Assembly: GCA_964413425.1 (NCBI GenBank)
Contig: CAYPST010000059.1
Location: forward strand, 1-24,998
Reading direction: 5' to 3'
Origin: DATFLS01 sp964413425
GTDB taxonomy: Bacteria; Fidelibacterota; JAANXI01
Length of the DNA: 24,998 nucleotides
In this document: positions 1 through 7,998 of the stretch, piece by piece
Position numbering within the stretch: position 1 is the stretch's first letter
How the letters are laid out: each line of letters begins with the position of its first letter
The notes under the pieces: model-generated
Database searches by the model: none
What the model saw: the letters and a program-made list of their open reading frames with translations, nothing else
What the model was told of the DNA's origin: nothing
Program-made: the position numbers and the translations under genes

Positions 1-43
1 AACCGGACCCGTAATCGGCATCCAGTGATATAAGGAAAAATGC

Positions 44-352
44 TTATTTGAAAAAGGCAAACAGGATCCCGGTGAGCACGGCCACCTGTCCGACCCAAAA
101 CGCAAACACCCACTTGACGAGGTTGGCGTTGGACTTTTCAATGCGGTCAATGAGGTCGGCGCGGGTTTGTTGTATGTCGACGCGTAATTTCCCCACTTCC
201 TCGCTCAGCCGCCGCTCGAACTTTTCCTCGACGAATTCCAGGACATTTTCTCTCTGTCGCTGTTCCGACTGGTTGAAGAGGTTCACCAGGGCGTCCGCCC
301 CGTCTTCACCCAGTTTCTCGCGTAATGCTTTTGGCACGGTAATAATCGGCAT
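44..352 (-). CDS. small coiled-coil protein with C-terminal membrane segment, unknown function
   Basis: Encodes about 102 residues starting with MPIITVPKALREKLG. Residues about 28-76 are charged and heptad-like (many E, K, R, L), as expected for a coiled coil. Residues about 81-101 are hydrophobic (WVFAFWVGQVAVLTGILFAF) and form one likely transmembrane helix at the very C-terminus, so the protein is probably tail-anchored with a cytoplasmic coiled coil. I recall similar short proteins as common, unnamed families in FCB-type genomes. The frame stays open upstream to 460, but that extension is proline- and tryptophan-rich and unlike the rest, so I start at the internal ATG at 352. The ribosome-binding site there is weak. 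No function is known, and neighbours give no clue. Confidence 0.6.
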   Translation of the reverse strand: MPIITVPKALREKLGEDGADALVNLFNQSEQRQRENVLEFVEEKFERRLSEEVGKLRVDIQQTRADLIDRIEKSNANLVKWVFAFWVGQVAVLTGILFAFFK

Positions 353-469
353 GGGGGTACTCTTTTTGTTGAAGATACGGGGAATCTCCGGTGGAATGCA
401 AGACCAAAAGTGGGGACCCGGCCACACCTCCCCGAATGGCACGCGTCCCAAGGAAGCCATTTAGGAGAT

Positions 470-899
470 GAACACGGAAACAACGGATAGACACAGATAA
501 AAGAGAAAGAAAAGAGGAAAGAGAAAAAAGAGTTAAGAGTAAAGAGAAAAGAGAAAAGAGAAAAGAGGCCCACCGCACCGCCCACTGAAGAGCACGTCCC
601 AGCGGGATCCCTCGGTCAGATGATGCCGATGGAGCAGATTTTCGCAGAAAAAAGACAGTTATCGGGATCGGCAGTTGGCAAACAGCAGGCACCAGCAGGG
701 AAAGAGGAAAGTTAAGAGTCAAGAGTAAAGAGTGCCCCCTCCCAGCCAACCGGCGGTGGGATCCTTCTACCGTATACCCTATACCGTCTACCTCTGGGTG
801 GCCGGAGGGGAGGGGCCCTATGTCCCTCTATACCTATGCACCGGGGTAATGGGGTGATGGGGGGCTGAATCTGTGATAATCTGCGTTGATCTGTGGCTG
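470..899. repeat. mosaic intergenic repeat region with inverted arms
   Basis: No credible gene lies here. The left arm (about 471-499) has the pattern ACACGG..ACGGAT..ACACAGAT. The right arm (868-899) is its inverted counterpart, with CTGTGATAATCTGCG and GATCTGTGG. Between them are long purine runs (about 498-568) built from GAGAAAAGAG/GTTAAGAGTAAAGAG units, a second GTTAAGAGT/AAGAGTAAAGAG block at 711-732, and a CGGCAGTTGGCAAA word at 669-682 that recurs exactly at 22163-22176. The minus-strand open frames across the purine tract encode only Phe/Ser/Leu-rich low-complexity peptides and are not genes. Confidence 0.6.
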
Positions 900-913
900 G
901 AGTTGTTTGTAAG

Positions 914-947
914 AAGCATCCCGAGTGCCGGGATGCTTGTTTATTTC
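914..947 (+). terminator. terminator-like hairpin without an obvious gene
   Basis: A perfect 10-bp stem pairs 914-923 with 929-938 around a 5-nt loop and is followed by the T-rich stretch GTTTATTTC. This has the form of a rho-independent terminator on the plus strand. No plus-strand gene lies upstream of it in the window, so it may be orphaned, may end a non-coding transcript, or may belong to the surrounding repeats. Confidence 0.4.
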
Positions 948-1004
948 ATGGCTGTTAAATCAACTCAGTATGGAATGCAACACTTCAGATGAGCACTTCC
1001 CGTG

Positions 1005-1140
1005 GGAGTGCCTCGGATCCCGCCCTGGGAGTCGAGGAATCTGGCGGCAGGTAGCGGTGCGCCATGCGCGTCTATGGTTCGCGCGGGCACCTGCCGGAGA
1101 CGGGGCAGGTGAGGAGTCCCGAAGAGATCCCGCTGGGGCG
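1005..1140 (+). repeat. GC-rich interspersed repeat remnant with hairpin
   Basis: The stretch contains words such as GTCGAGGAATCT and GGAGTCCCGAAGAGATCCCG that resemble the interspersed GTCATCCCGAG...GAGGGATCTC family seen more clearly at 24422-24500. A perfect 8-bp inverted repeat pairs 1088-1095 with 1104-1111. An open frame crosses 925-1218, but its composition is not protein-like and it matches no family I know. The DNA between here and the AbiE promoter region is AT-rich and holds no gene. Confidence 0.35.
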
Positions 1141-1324
1141 TGCTATTATAAAGTGCCCAAGGGGTGTGAAACTCTTGCGCTGAACACTTTAAATATTTCT
1201 AAAAATTGTTATATTTAACAGAAAATAGAAACAAATGGAGCCCCACGACTTCACAGCCGTGGTACCTCTCCACTCTCCAGCGACATCCCGCTGGAAGGAA
1301 AAATACATTCATCCGTCTGTTTAC

Positions 1325-1361
1325 ACAGAGGGTTTTCTCTCTGTCTGCTATCGCAGACAGA
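1325..1361 (+). promoter_or_regulatory. candidate AbiEi operator (inverted repeats)
   Basis: A perfect 9-bp inverted repeat (1340-1348 with 1353-1361, 4-nt loop) lies 17 bases before the abiEi start codon. A second overlapping inverted pair, ACAGAG at 1325-1330 with CTCTGT at 1339-1344, precedes it. Type IV AbiEi antitoxins are known to repress their own promoter by binding inverted repeats, so this is the expected place and form for the operator. A third short palindrome (CCAGCG/CGCTGG) lies near 1277-1294. The function is inferred from position only. Confidence 0.45.
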
Positions 1362-1378
1362 TGGCGGGATAAAGAGAA

Positions 1379-2002
1379 ATGAAGTACATCGACTTTCGGG
1401 AAGCGATGAAAATCTACCCGGTGTTTTCAATCCGGGAGATCGAAAAACGATTTCCCGGATTTGACAACCGGCGGCTGAACGAATGGCAGAAGAAGGGGTA
1501 TATCCAGAAATTGCGAAATCAGTATTATTGTTTTACCGACCGGGTTACCGAGGAACCCGCACTGTACTATGCTGCAAATACGATATATCGTCCTTCCTAT
1601 GTCTCTCTGGAAACGGCATTGGCGTGGTATGGGTTTATTCCGGAGGGTGTGTTTCAAGTCGTCTCTTGCACCACCCGCAAAACGCAGTCATTTGAGACAC
1701 CGCGAGGTCGTTTTCTGTATCGGCATCTGAAAGAATCGCTCTATTTTGGCTATCGCCTCGAACAATGGAAGGCACATTATTTCCTCATCGCAGATGCCGA
1801 AAAAACCCTGATCGATTATTTGTATCTCCATCCTGATGTCCAGGAGGTGCTGGATATTGAAGGCTTACGCTGGAATGCAATCGCAATCAATGAACAGGTC
1901 TCCATGAAGAAGTTGGAGGCGTATGACGCCTCTATCAATATTCCCGCGTTAAGCAGACGAATGGCACTCCTCAAGGAATTTCTCCATGCTCGCGTTAAAT
2001 GA
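1379..2002 (+). CDS. abiEi: AbiEi-family antitoxin (type IV toxin-antitoxin)
   Basis: A 207-residue protein. The N-terminal ~60 residues look like the winged-helix DNA-binding domain of AbiEi-type antitoxins (FSIREIEKRFPGFDNRRLNEW, then KGYIQKLRNQYYCF). The rest resembles the AbiEi antitoxin domain, with conserved-looking stretches YVSLETALAWYGFIPE, ETPRGRFLYRHLK and AEKTLIDYLYLHP. It presumably represses its own operon and counteracts the toxin without direct protein binding, as known for the type IV AbiE system. The next gene overlaps its end by 17 bases in another frame, the usual arrangement of the pair. The start is the only good ATG, preceded by AAAGAG. The family call rests on recalled sequence pattern plus the toxin next door. 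Confidence 0.8.
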   Translation: MKYIDFREAMKIYPVFSIREIEKRFPGFDNRRLNEWQKKGYIQKLRNQYYCFTDRVTEEPALYYAANTIYRPSYVSLETALAWYGFIPEGVFQVVSCTTRKTQSFETPRGRFLYRHLKESLYFGYRLEQWKAHYFLIADAEKTLIDYLYLHPDVQEVLDIEGLRWNAIAINEQVSMKKLEAYDASINIPALSRRMALLKEFLHARVK

Positions 2003-2762
2003 AATCCGGTCGTTTTTTCCGGAAGCACTCCACAAGTTTCCCAGGTTTATGCTTCGTGAATACCTGCAATACAAGATATTGGAGAGTGTGTATGCAACTG
2101 ATCACGCGAATTCCCTGTGTTTTTTAGGAAGGACGTGTCTTCGGATTGTCCACGGAAATCATCGGTTTTCAGAAGATCTGGATTTTGATAATCTCGGGCT
2201 TCAGGAAGACCAGTTTGTACACGTAACCGATGCTGTTCAAAAACAGTTGATACGTGAGGGGTATGAGGTGGAACTCAAGCGGGTGATGCGAGGAGCCTGG
2301 CATTGCTATATCAGGTTCCCTGGATTGTTGTTCGAGGAGGGCCTCTCAGATCACCGGGAAGAAAAAATTCTGATCCAACTGGATACGGAACCCCAGCAGT
2401 TCGAGTATGCCCCGGAACCCGTGATACTCAACAAATTTGAGGTATTTACCACTATCCTGACTTCCCCGATCTCACTCCTGTTCGCACAAAAATTGTTTTC
2501 CATCCTCAACAGAACCCGCAAGCAGGGCAGGGATTTTTTTGACGTGGTATTTTTGATGGGGAAGGGGGCCCAACCGGATTATGGGTATTTACACGAGAAA
2601 ACCGGGATTGCTGATGCGGAAAGTTTGAAGCAATCGATCCTCGATACCTGCCAGTCCCTGGATATGGAAAACCTCGCACGGGACGTGGAACCATTTCTCT
2701 TTGACCCCAAATCTCGGGAAAAAGTGGTACAGTTCCCGGCGTATTTCCGGCAAAGTTTTTGA
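1986..2762 (+). CDS. abiEii: AbiEii/AbiGii-family nucleotidyltransferase toxin
   Basis: A 258-residue protein of the DNA polymerase beta-type nucleotidyltransferase fold. Motif I is LGRTCLR (48-53), where the family normally has GGT. Motif II is RFSEDLDF (60-67) with the two metal-binding aspartates D64 and D66. Later family motifs appear as LLFAQKLFSILNR and RKQGRDFFDV, with K169, R182, D183 and D186. The toxin would modify an RNA or nucleotide target in the cytoplasm and cause growth arrest, often as phage defence. The start ATG has AAGGA seven bases upstream inside the end of abiEi, indicating coupled translation. The length is a little under the usual ~270-300 residues. The Gly-to-Arg change in motif I is unusual and could reduce activity. 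Confidence 0.85.
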   Translation: MLALNEIRSFFPEALHKFPRFMLREYLQYKILESVYATDHANSLCFLGRTCLRIVHGNHRFSEDLDFDNLGLQEDQFVHVTDAVQKQLIREGYEVELKRVMRGAWHCYIRFPGLLFEEGLSDHREEKILIQLDTEPQQFEYAPEPVILNKFEVFTTILTSPISLLFAQKLFSILNRTRKQGRDFFDVVFLMGKGAQPDYGYLHEKTGIADAESLKQSILDTCQSLDMENLARDVEPFLFDPKSREKVVQFPAYFRQSF

Positions 2763-3236
2763 ATATCTGGATAGTCCGCAGATTACCTCGAAAAGATGCC
2801 TTTCCGTCCCCAGGGGATCTCTTCGAGGAAGGAATCTTTGATCGGCACACGGATTGACACGCATAGAGAGTGAATCCCTACAGGGAGGCAGGCGCACGCC
2901 CCTTCGGAGCGCCGACCCCGCCAATACCCGCCGCCGGATTCCCCTGGCCTCTCCTGAGATGTCAGGGTCGCTCGGGATGACTCCCGGGGGTGAGATCAGA
3001 TGTCTTCCAACAGGCAAGGAACTCCCGGAGTGTATGGATTTGTACTAAGTTAATAGTCATATAACTAAATATCCGACGGAACAATTTTTTAGGCGCAGAT
3101 TTTATATATCCGGTCGATAATAGCTGAGAAATTATACAGGAGTAGGCTTCTTTTTACCTTAAATTAACCGGTAGTTTCTTCACGTGACCAGGAGCAGCTT
3201 GACCTGAGGTTCATGCGAATTTATTGTTGATTATCT
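2763..3236. other. gene-free interval with one interspersed repeat copy
   Basis: No credible coding region. About 2944-2985 reads, on the minus strand, GTCATCCCGAG (2981 down to 2971) followed by a CCTGACATCTC stretch, which is a second copy of the interspersed family at 24422-24500. The segment 3040-3180 is AT-rich and could hold the promoter of the following transporter gene, but I see no convincing -35/-10 pair. A short open frame at 2854-3048 follows the GC-rich repeat and is not protein-like. Confidence 0.45.
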
Positions 3237-4682
3237 ATGCGAAACGGGATGCGGGAACATATGAGAGACTCACTTCGGTTCGCTTATCTGGAGGGCGTTT
3301 TCGGGGCACCAGTCGCCACGATTACATCGGGGGCATTGCTCACCGGATTTGCCCTGTATCTGGGAGCCACCCCGTTCGAAATCAGTATCATCCTGGCACT
3401 CCCCTTTGTCACACAAATAATCCAATTATTCGGACCGGGTATCATTGACGCATTTGGTGATCGACGGGCAGTGGCTGCGTACGGAACGCTCTTTGCCCGC
3501 CTCATCTGGATCCCGATTGCATTGCTGCCAATCATGCTGATCTACGGATGGGATCCCATTCCACTCTTTATTGTGTTATCAGTGTTATCCTTGGTATTCT
3601 ATAACATTGGTCTCAACAGCTGGCTCATCTGGATGTCGGATCTGATTCCGCGAACCCTGCGGGGGCGCTTTTTCGGCAGGCGTAATATGTACGTGGGGCT
3701 GGTGAGTACGCTGGTGCTGCTGGGCGCCGGCTTTTTTCTGGACTTTTTTACCATTCAAAACCTGGAGGGTACTGGGTACTGTCTCCTTATGCTGGCGGGC
3801 ATACTGTTGAGCTATTTTTCATTCCGCGCCCAGTTGCGGGTGGAAGGCGCACCAGAAAAGGCAAAGGAGAGCGTATCGTTCCGGGAGTTGTATCAAGAGT
3901 TTCGGACCAACAAACGATTCAGTTCTATTCTACGGTTCATTTCCGTGTGGACGCTGGCCACGGGGATGGCCGCACCGTTTTATTATGTCCATCTGTTTGA
4001 GTATCTCCGGTGGACCTACAGCGAGGTCACCATCTATGCAGCGATTGCCACCGGATTGCCGATGATAGTCCAGCCCTTCTGGGGGAAAATCCTGGATAGC
4101 GTCGGGCATAAACCACTGCTCCAGCTTTGCGGGACCGCTGTGACGATGGCTCCCTTAATCTGGGTAGTGATCACTCCTGCCCTTTCTCACCTCTTATGGA
4201 TTGAGGCCATGTTTTCGGGAGTGCTCTGGGCAGGAATTAATATCACCGTCTTCAATATTGTGTTGTATGCGCTTCCCGGAGAGCGCAAGGCACCCGTGGT
4301 GGCCACATTCGCCGCCGTGACCGGATTGATTAACTTCGTCGGGATGCTGCTCGGTGGAATCGTGGTCGTGGCACTCGGTTTCCTTTCGTTCCAGGTGGGC
4401 GAATGGCAGTTCGTGGTCTACCATGCCACATTTTTCCTGTCATTCGTGGGCCGGTTACTTTCGCTGCGATTAATCCGGAGAATTCAGGAGCCTGAAGCCA
4501 AGCAGGTTATTGTTGTCGCACAGATGATCGCTTCCGGCTTCACCAAACGCATAAGTCTGGGACGGCAGTTCTGGGTATTCTGGACCAAATTGAACGGAAA
4601 GAATGGGAAAAAGAAGAATAAGCAAGCCACGAAGAATCGGAACAAGAAGAAGAACGGGCAGAACCAGAATCAAACACCGTGA
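3237..4682 (+). CDS. MFS-type transporter with basic C-terminal tail
   Basis: A 481-residue polytopic membrane protein with about 12 hydrophobic segments between residues about 25 and 415, typical of the major facilitator superfamily. A charged cytoplasmic loop after the sixth segment (around EGAPEKAKESVSFRELYQEFR) divides the two halves. Loops such as DAFGDRRAVAAYG and DLIPRTLRGRFFGRRN match the basic cytoplasmic loops of the family. The substrate cannot be inferred. The last ~35 residues are almost only K, N, G and Q and look like a disordered, positively charged tail. Start: ATG 3237 has no clear ribosome site; the ATG codons at 3249 or 3261 (GGGA upstream of the latter) are alternatives that would not remove a membrane segment. 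It lies 173 bases before selD; no functional link is evident. Confidence 0.75.
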   Translation: MRNGMREHMRDSLRFAYLEGVFGAPVATITSGALLTGFALYLGATPFEISIILALPFVTQIIQLFGPGIIDAFGDRRAVAAYGTLFARLIWIPIALLPIMLIYGWDPIPLFIVLSVLSLVFYNIGLNSWLIWMSDLIPRTLRGRFFGRRNMYVGLVSTLVLLGAGFFLDFFTIQNLEGTGYCLLMLAGILLSYFSFRAQLRVEGAPEKAKESVSFRELYQEFRTNKRFSSILRFISVWTLATGMAAPFYYVHLFEYLRWTYSEVTIYAAIATGLPMIVQPFWGKILDSVGHKPLLQLCGTAVTMAPLIWVVITPALSHLLWIEAMFSGVLWAGINITVFNIVLYALPGERKAPVVATFAAVTGLINFVGMLLGGIVVVALGFLSFQVGEWQFVVYHATFFLSFVGRLLSLRLIRRIQEPEAKQVIVVAQMIASGFTKRISLGRQFWVFWTKLNGKNGKKKNKQATKNRNKKKNGQNQNQTP

Positions 4683-4766
4683 TTCCGGATGTGATCTCCA
4701 TGGTGTGCCGCCTGATTCCTGCCCGGTATGATCAGATTTTCGCTGAACAAACATCCCCATTGCTTG

Positions 4767-4783
4767 TATAATGCTTGTATAAT
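4767..4783 (+). promoter_or_regulatory. tandem TATAAT boxes upstream of selD
   Basis: The 11-bp word GCTTGTATAAT occurs twice in direct tandem, placing perfect TATAAT hexamers at 4767-4772 and 4778-4783, about 73-84 bases before the selD start. No good TTGACA is seen at the right distance, so promoter function is tentative. The position fits a promoter for selD separate from the transporter gene. Confidence 0.35.
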
Positions 4784-4855
4784 TAACAATTGGCTGTTGA
4801 TTTGGATAATGAATAGCTATTTTTAGGTGAGAAGAGTTGTGATAACCCAGGAAAA

Positions 4856-5929
4856 ATGGTGACCATGCAGCAAGAGAAGCAGATCGAGCTGGTGCAGTAC
4901 AGTCACGGCGCCGGGTGAGCATGTAAACTCAGTCCTCAGGACCTTTCGCAGGTACTGCGAATGCTCCCGCAAGCCGATGATCCGAATGTCCTGGTGGGAT
5001 TTGACACCAGTGACGACGCTGCCGTGTATCGTCAGCCAGACGGTTCGTTGTTAATTGCCACCCTTGATTTTTTTACCCCGATTGTGAACAATGCGTATGA
5101 TTTCGGCGCTATTGCCGGGGCCAATGCTCTGAGTGATATGTATGCCATGAACGGCACGCCCCTTTTTGCGCTCAATATTATTGGCTTTCCGAAGAATGAA
5201 TTACCGATTGAAGTTCTGGAGGATATTATGCGGGGCGGAAGCGATGCGGTGCGCCAGGCCGGGATTTTTGTGTTAGGGGGCCACAGCATCGATGACACAG
5301 AGCCCAAGTACGGGATGGTGATCGTCGGGCGGGTCGAGTCAGAGAATCAGCTGATCCGGAATGACACGGTACAGGAAGGCGATGCCCTGATTCTGACCAA
5401 GCCGCTGGGAACCGGCATCATTAATACTGCCATCAAGCACCGGACCATCGATGAATCCGACTTCCAGCCGGTGATTCAGACCATGAAAACCCTCAACAAG
5501 GATGCGGCGGAAATGGCCGCCAAACACTCAGCCCATGCGATGACTGACGTAACCGGCTATGGACTGCTGGGGCATCTCAGTGAAATGCTGCGCTCCTCCG
5601 GCTGCACGGCCCGCCTGGGTTTCGAGAACATACCAGTGTTTGACGAGGTACCGGAGCTGATTGCACAAGATGAAGTGCCGGGCGGGACCCGCCGGAATTT
5701 GCTGGCCGTGCGAGACGATGTGGATTTTGGGGATCTCAATGAAGAGCAGCAGCTGCTTGTGGCCGATGCACAAACTTCCGGGGGGCTTTTAATCAGTTTA
5801 CCGATGATCCTGGCGGAGGATTATGTCAAATCCATGCGAGAACTCGGTCATGCCCACACCGCAATTATTGGCAGGGTCATAGCCCGAGAGGATTCACTTA
5901 TTGAGTTTGACCGGTCCTTGAATGAATAA
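4856..5929 (+). CDS. selD: selenide, water dikinase (selenophosphate synthetase), selenocysteine-containing
   Basis: SelD makes selenophosphate from selenide and ATP, the selenium donor for selenocysteine and selenouridine synthesis. The TGA at 4916-4918 is in frame with the long downstream frame, and reading through it gives QYSHGAGUACKLSP. This matches the SelD active-site motif (GAGCGCK in E. coli), with Sec21 at the catalytic position and K24 as the catalytic lysine. Further family motifs follow: GFDTSDDAAVY, DFFTPIVNNAYDFG.IAGANALSDMYAMNG and LGGHSIDD. The total of 357 residues fits the family (about 350). I start at ATG 4856 because AGG lies five bases upstream; ATG 4865 is an alternative. 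A reading that stops at TGA would start at 4961 and lose the catalytic segment. The organism must therefore also carry SelA, SelB and tRNA-Sec elsewhere. Confidence 0.93.
4930..4957 (+). promoter_or_regulatory. candidate bacterial SECIS element
   Basis: Directly after the in-frame TGA, CAGTCCT (4930-4936) pairs with AGGTACTG (4950-4957) in a 7-bp stem with one bulged U (4953) and a 13-nt loop CAGGACCTTTCGC. The loop begins 18 bases after the TGA, within the spacing known for bacterial SECIS elements, which lie in the coding region just 3' of UGA. A competing small hairpin (GTCC/GGAC, 4932-4942) is possible. SelB binding is inferred. Confidence 0.6.
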
Positions 5930-5994
5930 ATGTTGAATTATTGTTCGCAGCCTTCCCCAAAATGTGTTGTAATTTTCTACGATTTCTTGTTATC

Positions 5995-6040
5995 GGGAAA
6001 TTTTTCCCCAAATTTGAAGATGATCTTCGTCATATTTATC
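5995..6040 (+). terminator. weak terminator candidates after selD
   Basis: Two short hairpins lie 66-100 bases past the selD stop: GGGAA/TTCCC (5995-6008) and GAAGA/TCTTC (6016-6028), the latter followed by an AT-rich stretch. Stems are only 5 bp, so this is a weak call. The rest of the 5930-6231 interval is AT-rich and shows no gene. Confidence 0.22.
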
Positions 6041-6231
6041 AAAAATAAAAAAAGCCCTTCCGTTTTCCTGGCTCCTCCCCTGGAGATACTGCCTGAAAAG
6101 AATGAGAGAGAAGACTCTCCATCAACCGATAAGTATGCCATAAAACGGGCATAGTAATTGCATTTCCTGTAGGAAGATTTAACAAAGGAACAGGTATCTT
6201 GTAATCAGATAACAGTATGAGGTTGTCATAT

Positions 6232-7998
6232 ATGCAGTGTAATGATATAGTTATGGGTCTGGCTGGCTCCGGTGGTGACGGTGTAGTCACAGCGGGAGAG
6301 ATCTTGGTGAACGCCGCCGCCAGTCAGGGTTTATATTCCATCATGTTGAAGAGTTTCGGCCCCCAGATTCGGGGTGGCGAAAGTTCCTGCCGGGTTCGTA
6401 TCTGTGAAAATCAATTTTACTCCCATGGAGACAGGGTGCAAATTCTGGGTGTGTTCAGCTGGAAGGATTATGAGCACTTCCGGGACGAGATGATGCTGGC
6501 CGATCCGGTCATTATTATCCATGACTCAGATGATAAGGTATCCGGAGACGACCTGCCGGTTGATCAAAATGTACAGCAAATTGTCTATAGCGTCCCCCTG
6601 GAGAAACTCGCCAAAGAAAAAGCCGGTACCTCGCTGGCGAAAAATATGGTGATGCTGGGTGTGCTGAGTGAGTTATTCGGATTGCCGAGCGAGGAGATAC
6701 GGCATGCGATTCAGGATCGATTTTCTAAAAAGAAGCGCCAAGTGACGGAATCGAATCTGGCCGGATTCGAGGCCGGCATCGAGTACGCACAGGGTCATCT
6801 GAGAAAGCAGGATAATATTACCGCAAAGTATTCGCGTACAGAACCAAAAGTGGTGATGGACGGCAATACGGCGATGGCGTATGGCGCGCTTCATGCGGGG
6901 TGCCGATTTTTTGCGGGTTATCCTATCACGCCTTCCTCCGAAATTATGGAATGGATGAGTCGGGAATTGCCCCGGTACGGGGGCACAATGATTCAGGCGG
7001 AAGATGAGCTGGCGGCTATCGGGATGGTCATTGGCGCGTCCTTTGCCGGGGAGAAGGCGATGACCGCCACCAGCGGCCCGGGACTTGCGCTGATGACCGA
7101 GCAGCTGGGTTTGGCGGCAGCGGCGGAAGTACCAATAGTGATTGTAGATGTGCAGCGAGGTGGTCCCAGCACCGGGATTCCGACCAAAACCGAACAGTCC
7201 GATCTGCAGCAGGCCCTGTTCGGAACCCATGGAGACGCGAACAGAGTGGTCATTGCCCCGGCGGATGTAGCAGACTGCTTCGATGTTATTCTGGCAGCGT
7301 TTTATATCGCCGAAAAATACCAGATCCCGGTGATCGTCCTCTCGGATCAATATATCGGTCAGCGGATCGAAACCTTCAATCCGGACGTGTTCTTTGGAAA
7401 CGGGAACGGATTTTCCCGGCGCAATAAACGACTGCTTCCCACGGAAGAAGAGTTGAAGGATTTTAAACGGTTTCGATTTACCGAAACCGGGGTCTCCCCT
7501 ATTACATATCCCGGTATCAGCGGAGGGATGTACCAGGCGGCGGGCATTGAACATGATGAGTACGGCCTGCCGACTTCGGATATGGACATGCATGCCCGGA
7601 TGAATGAGAAGCGATTTAAAAAGAATGAATATATTGCCGAAGAGCTGAATTTTGTCCGGTTTTACGGTCCCGAAGATGCTGAAGTTGGCATCATTGGCTG
7701 GGGATCGTCCAAGGGCGCAATCAAAGAAGCGGTACTGCGGTTGAATGACGAAGGGTATCCCGTGAGTGCGGCGATTCCGCAAATCATTTTTCCCTTTGCG
7801 CAGGAGAAGATGGAGCAGTACCTCCAACCGCTCCGGACAGTTATTGTCGCCGAGCTCTCGTACACCGGACAGTTCTATAAATATTTGAAGGGATTCATGC
7901 GGTTTGGCGATCGAAAATTAAAACCCTATGCCCGCAGCGGGGGCGCGCCCTTCAGTGTTGAAGAAATCTATCAGTCGATTAAAGAGGAGTTTGAGTAA
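6232..7998 (+). CDS. korA: 2-oxoacid:ferredoxin oxidoreductase, fused gamma-alpha subunit
   Basis: A 588-residue fusion. Residues about 5-190 form the gamma domain (GLAGSGGDGVVTAGEIL, then FGPQIRGGESSCRVR). Residues about 207-588 form the alpha (pyrimidine-binding and transketolase-like) part, with FFAGYPITPSSE, QAEDELAAIGMVIGAS, TSGPGLALM and RGGPSTGIPTKTEQSD. With the beta subunit encoded next, it catalyses reversible CoA-dependent oxidative decarboxylation of a 2-oxoacid, most likely 2-oxoglutarate, with ferredoxin; the exact substrate is inferred. The stop overlaps the korB start (TAATG), so the two are co-translated. I prefer ATG 6232, which has GAGG nine bases upstream, over ATG 6217, which has no ribosome site. 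Soluble and oxygen-sensitive in most relatives. Confidence 0.9.
   Translation: MQCNDIVMGLAGSGGDGVVTAGEILVNAAASQGLYSIMLKSFGPQIRGGESSCRVRICENQFYSHGDRVQILGVFSWKDYEHFRDEMMLADPVIIIHDSDDKVSGDDLPVDQNVQQIVYSVPLEKLAKEKAGTSLAKNMVMLGVLSELFGLPSEEIRHAIQDRFSKKKRQVTESNLAGFEAGIEYAQGHLRKQDNITAKYSRTEPKVVMDGNTAMAYGALHAGCRFFAGYPITPSSEIMEWMSRELPRYGGTMIQAEDELAAIGMVIGASFAGEKAMTATSGPGLALMTEQLGLAAAAEVPIVIVDVQRGGPSTGIPTKTEQSDLQQALFGTHGDANRVVIAPADVADCFDVILAAFYIAEKYQIPVIVLSDQYIGQRIETFNPDVFFGNGNGFSRRNKRLLPTEEELKDFKRFRFTETGVSPITYPGISGGMYQAAGIEHDEYGLPTSDMDMHARMNEKRFKKNEYIAEELNFVRFYGPEDAEVGIIGWGSSKGAIKEAVLRLNDEGYPVSAAIPQIIFPFAQEKMEQYLQPLRTVIVAELSYTGQFYKYLKGFMRFGDRKLKPYARSGGAPFSVEEIYQSIKEEFE

Noticed and set aside
283..749. 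Minus-strand frames rich in Phe, Ser and Leu
   Set aside because: They are translations of the purine-rich repeat tract and carry no real protein signal.
925..1218. 97-residue open frame on the plus strand
   Set aside because: Runs through a terminator-like hairpin and repeat remnants; composition not protein-like and no good ribosome site.
6673..7827. 384-residue open frame on the minus strand
   Set aside because: Antisense to the strongly supported fused korA; no family features.
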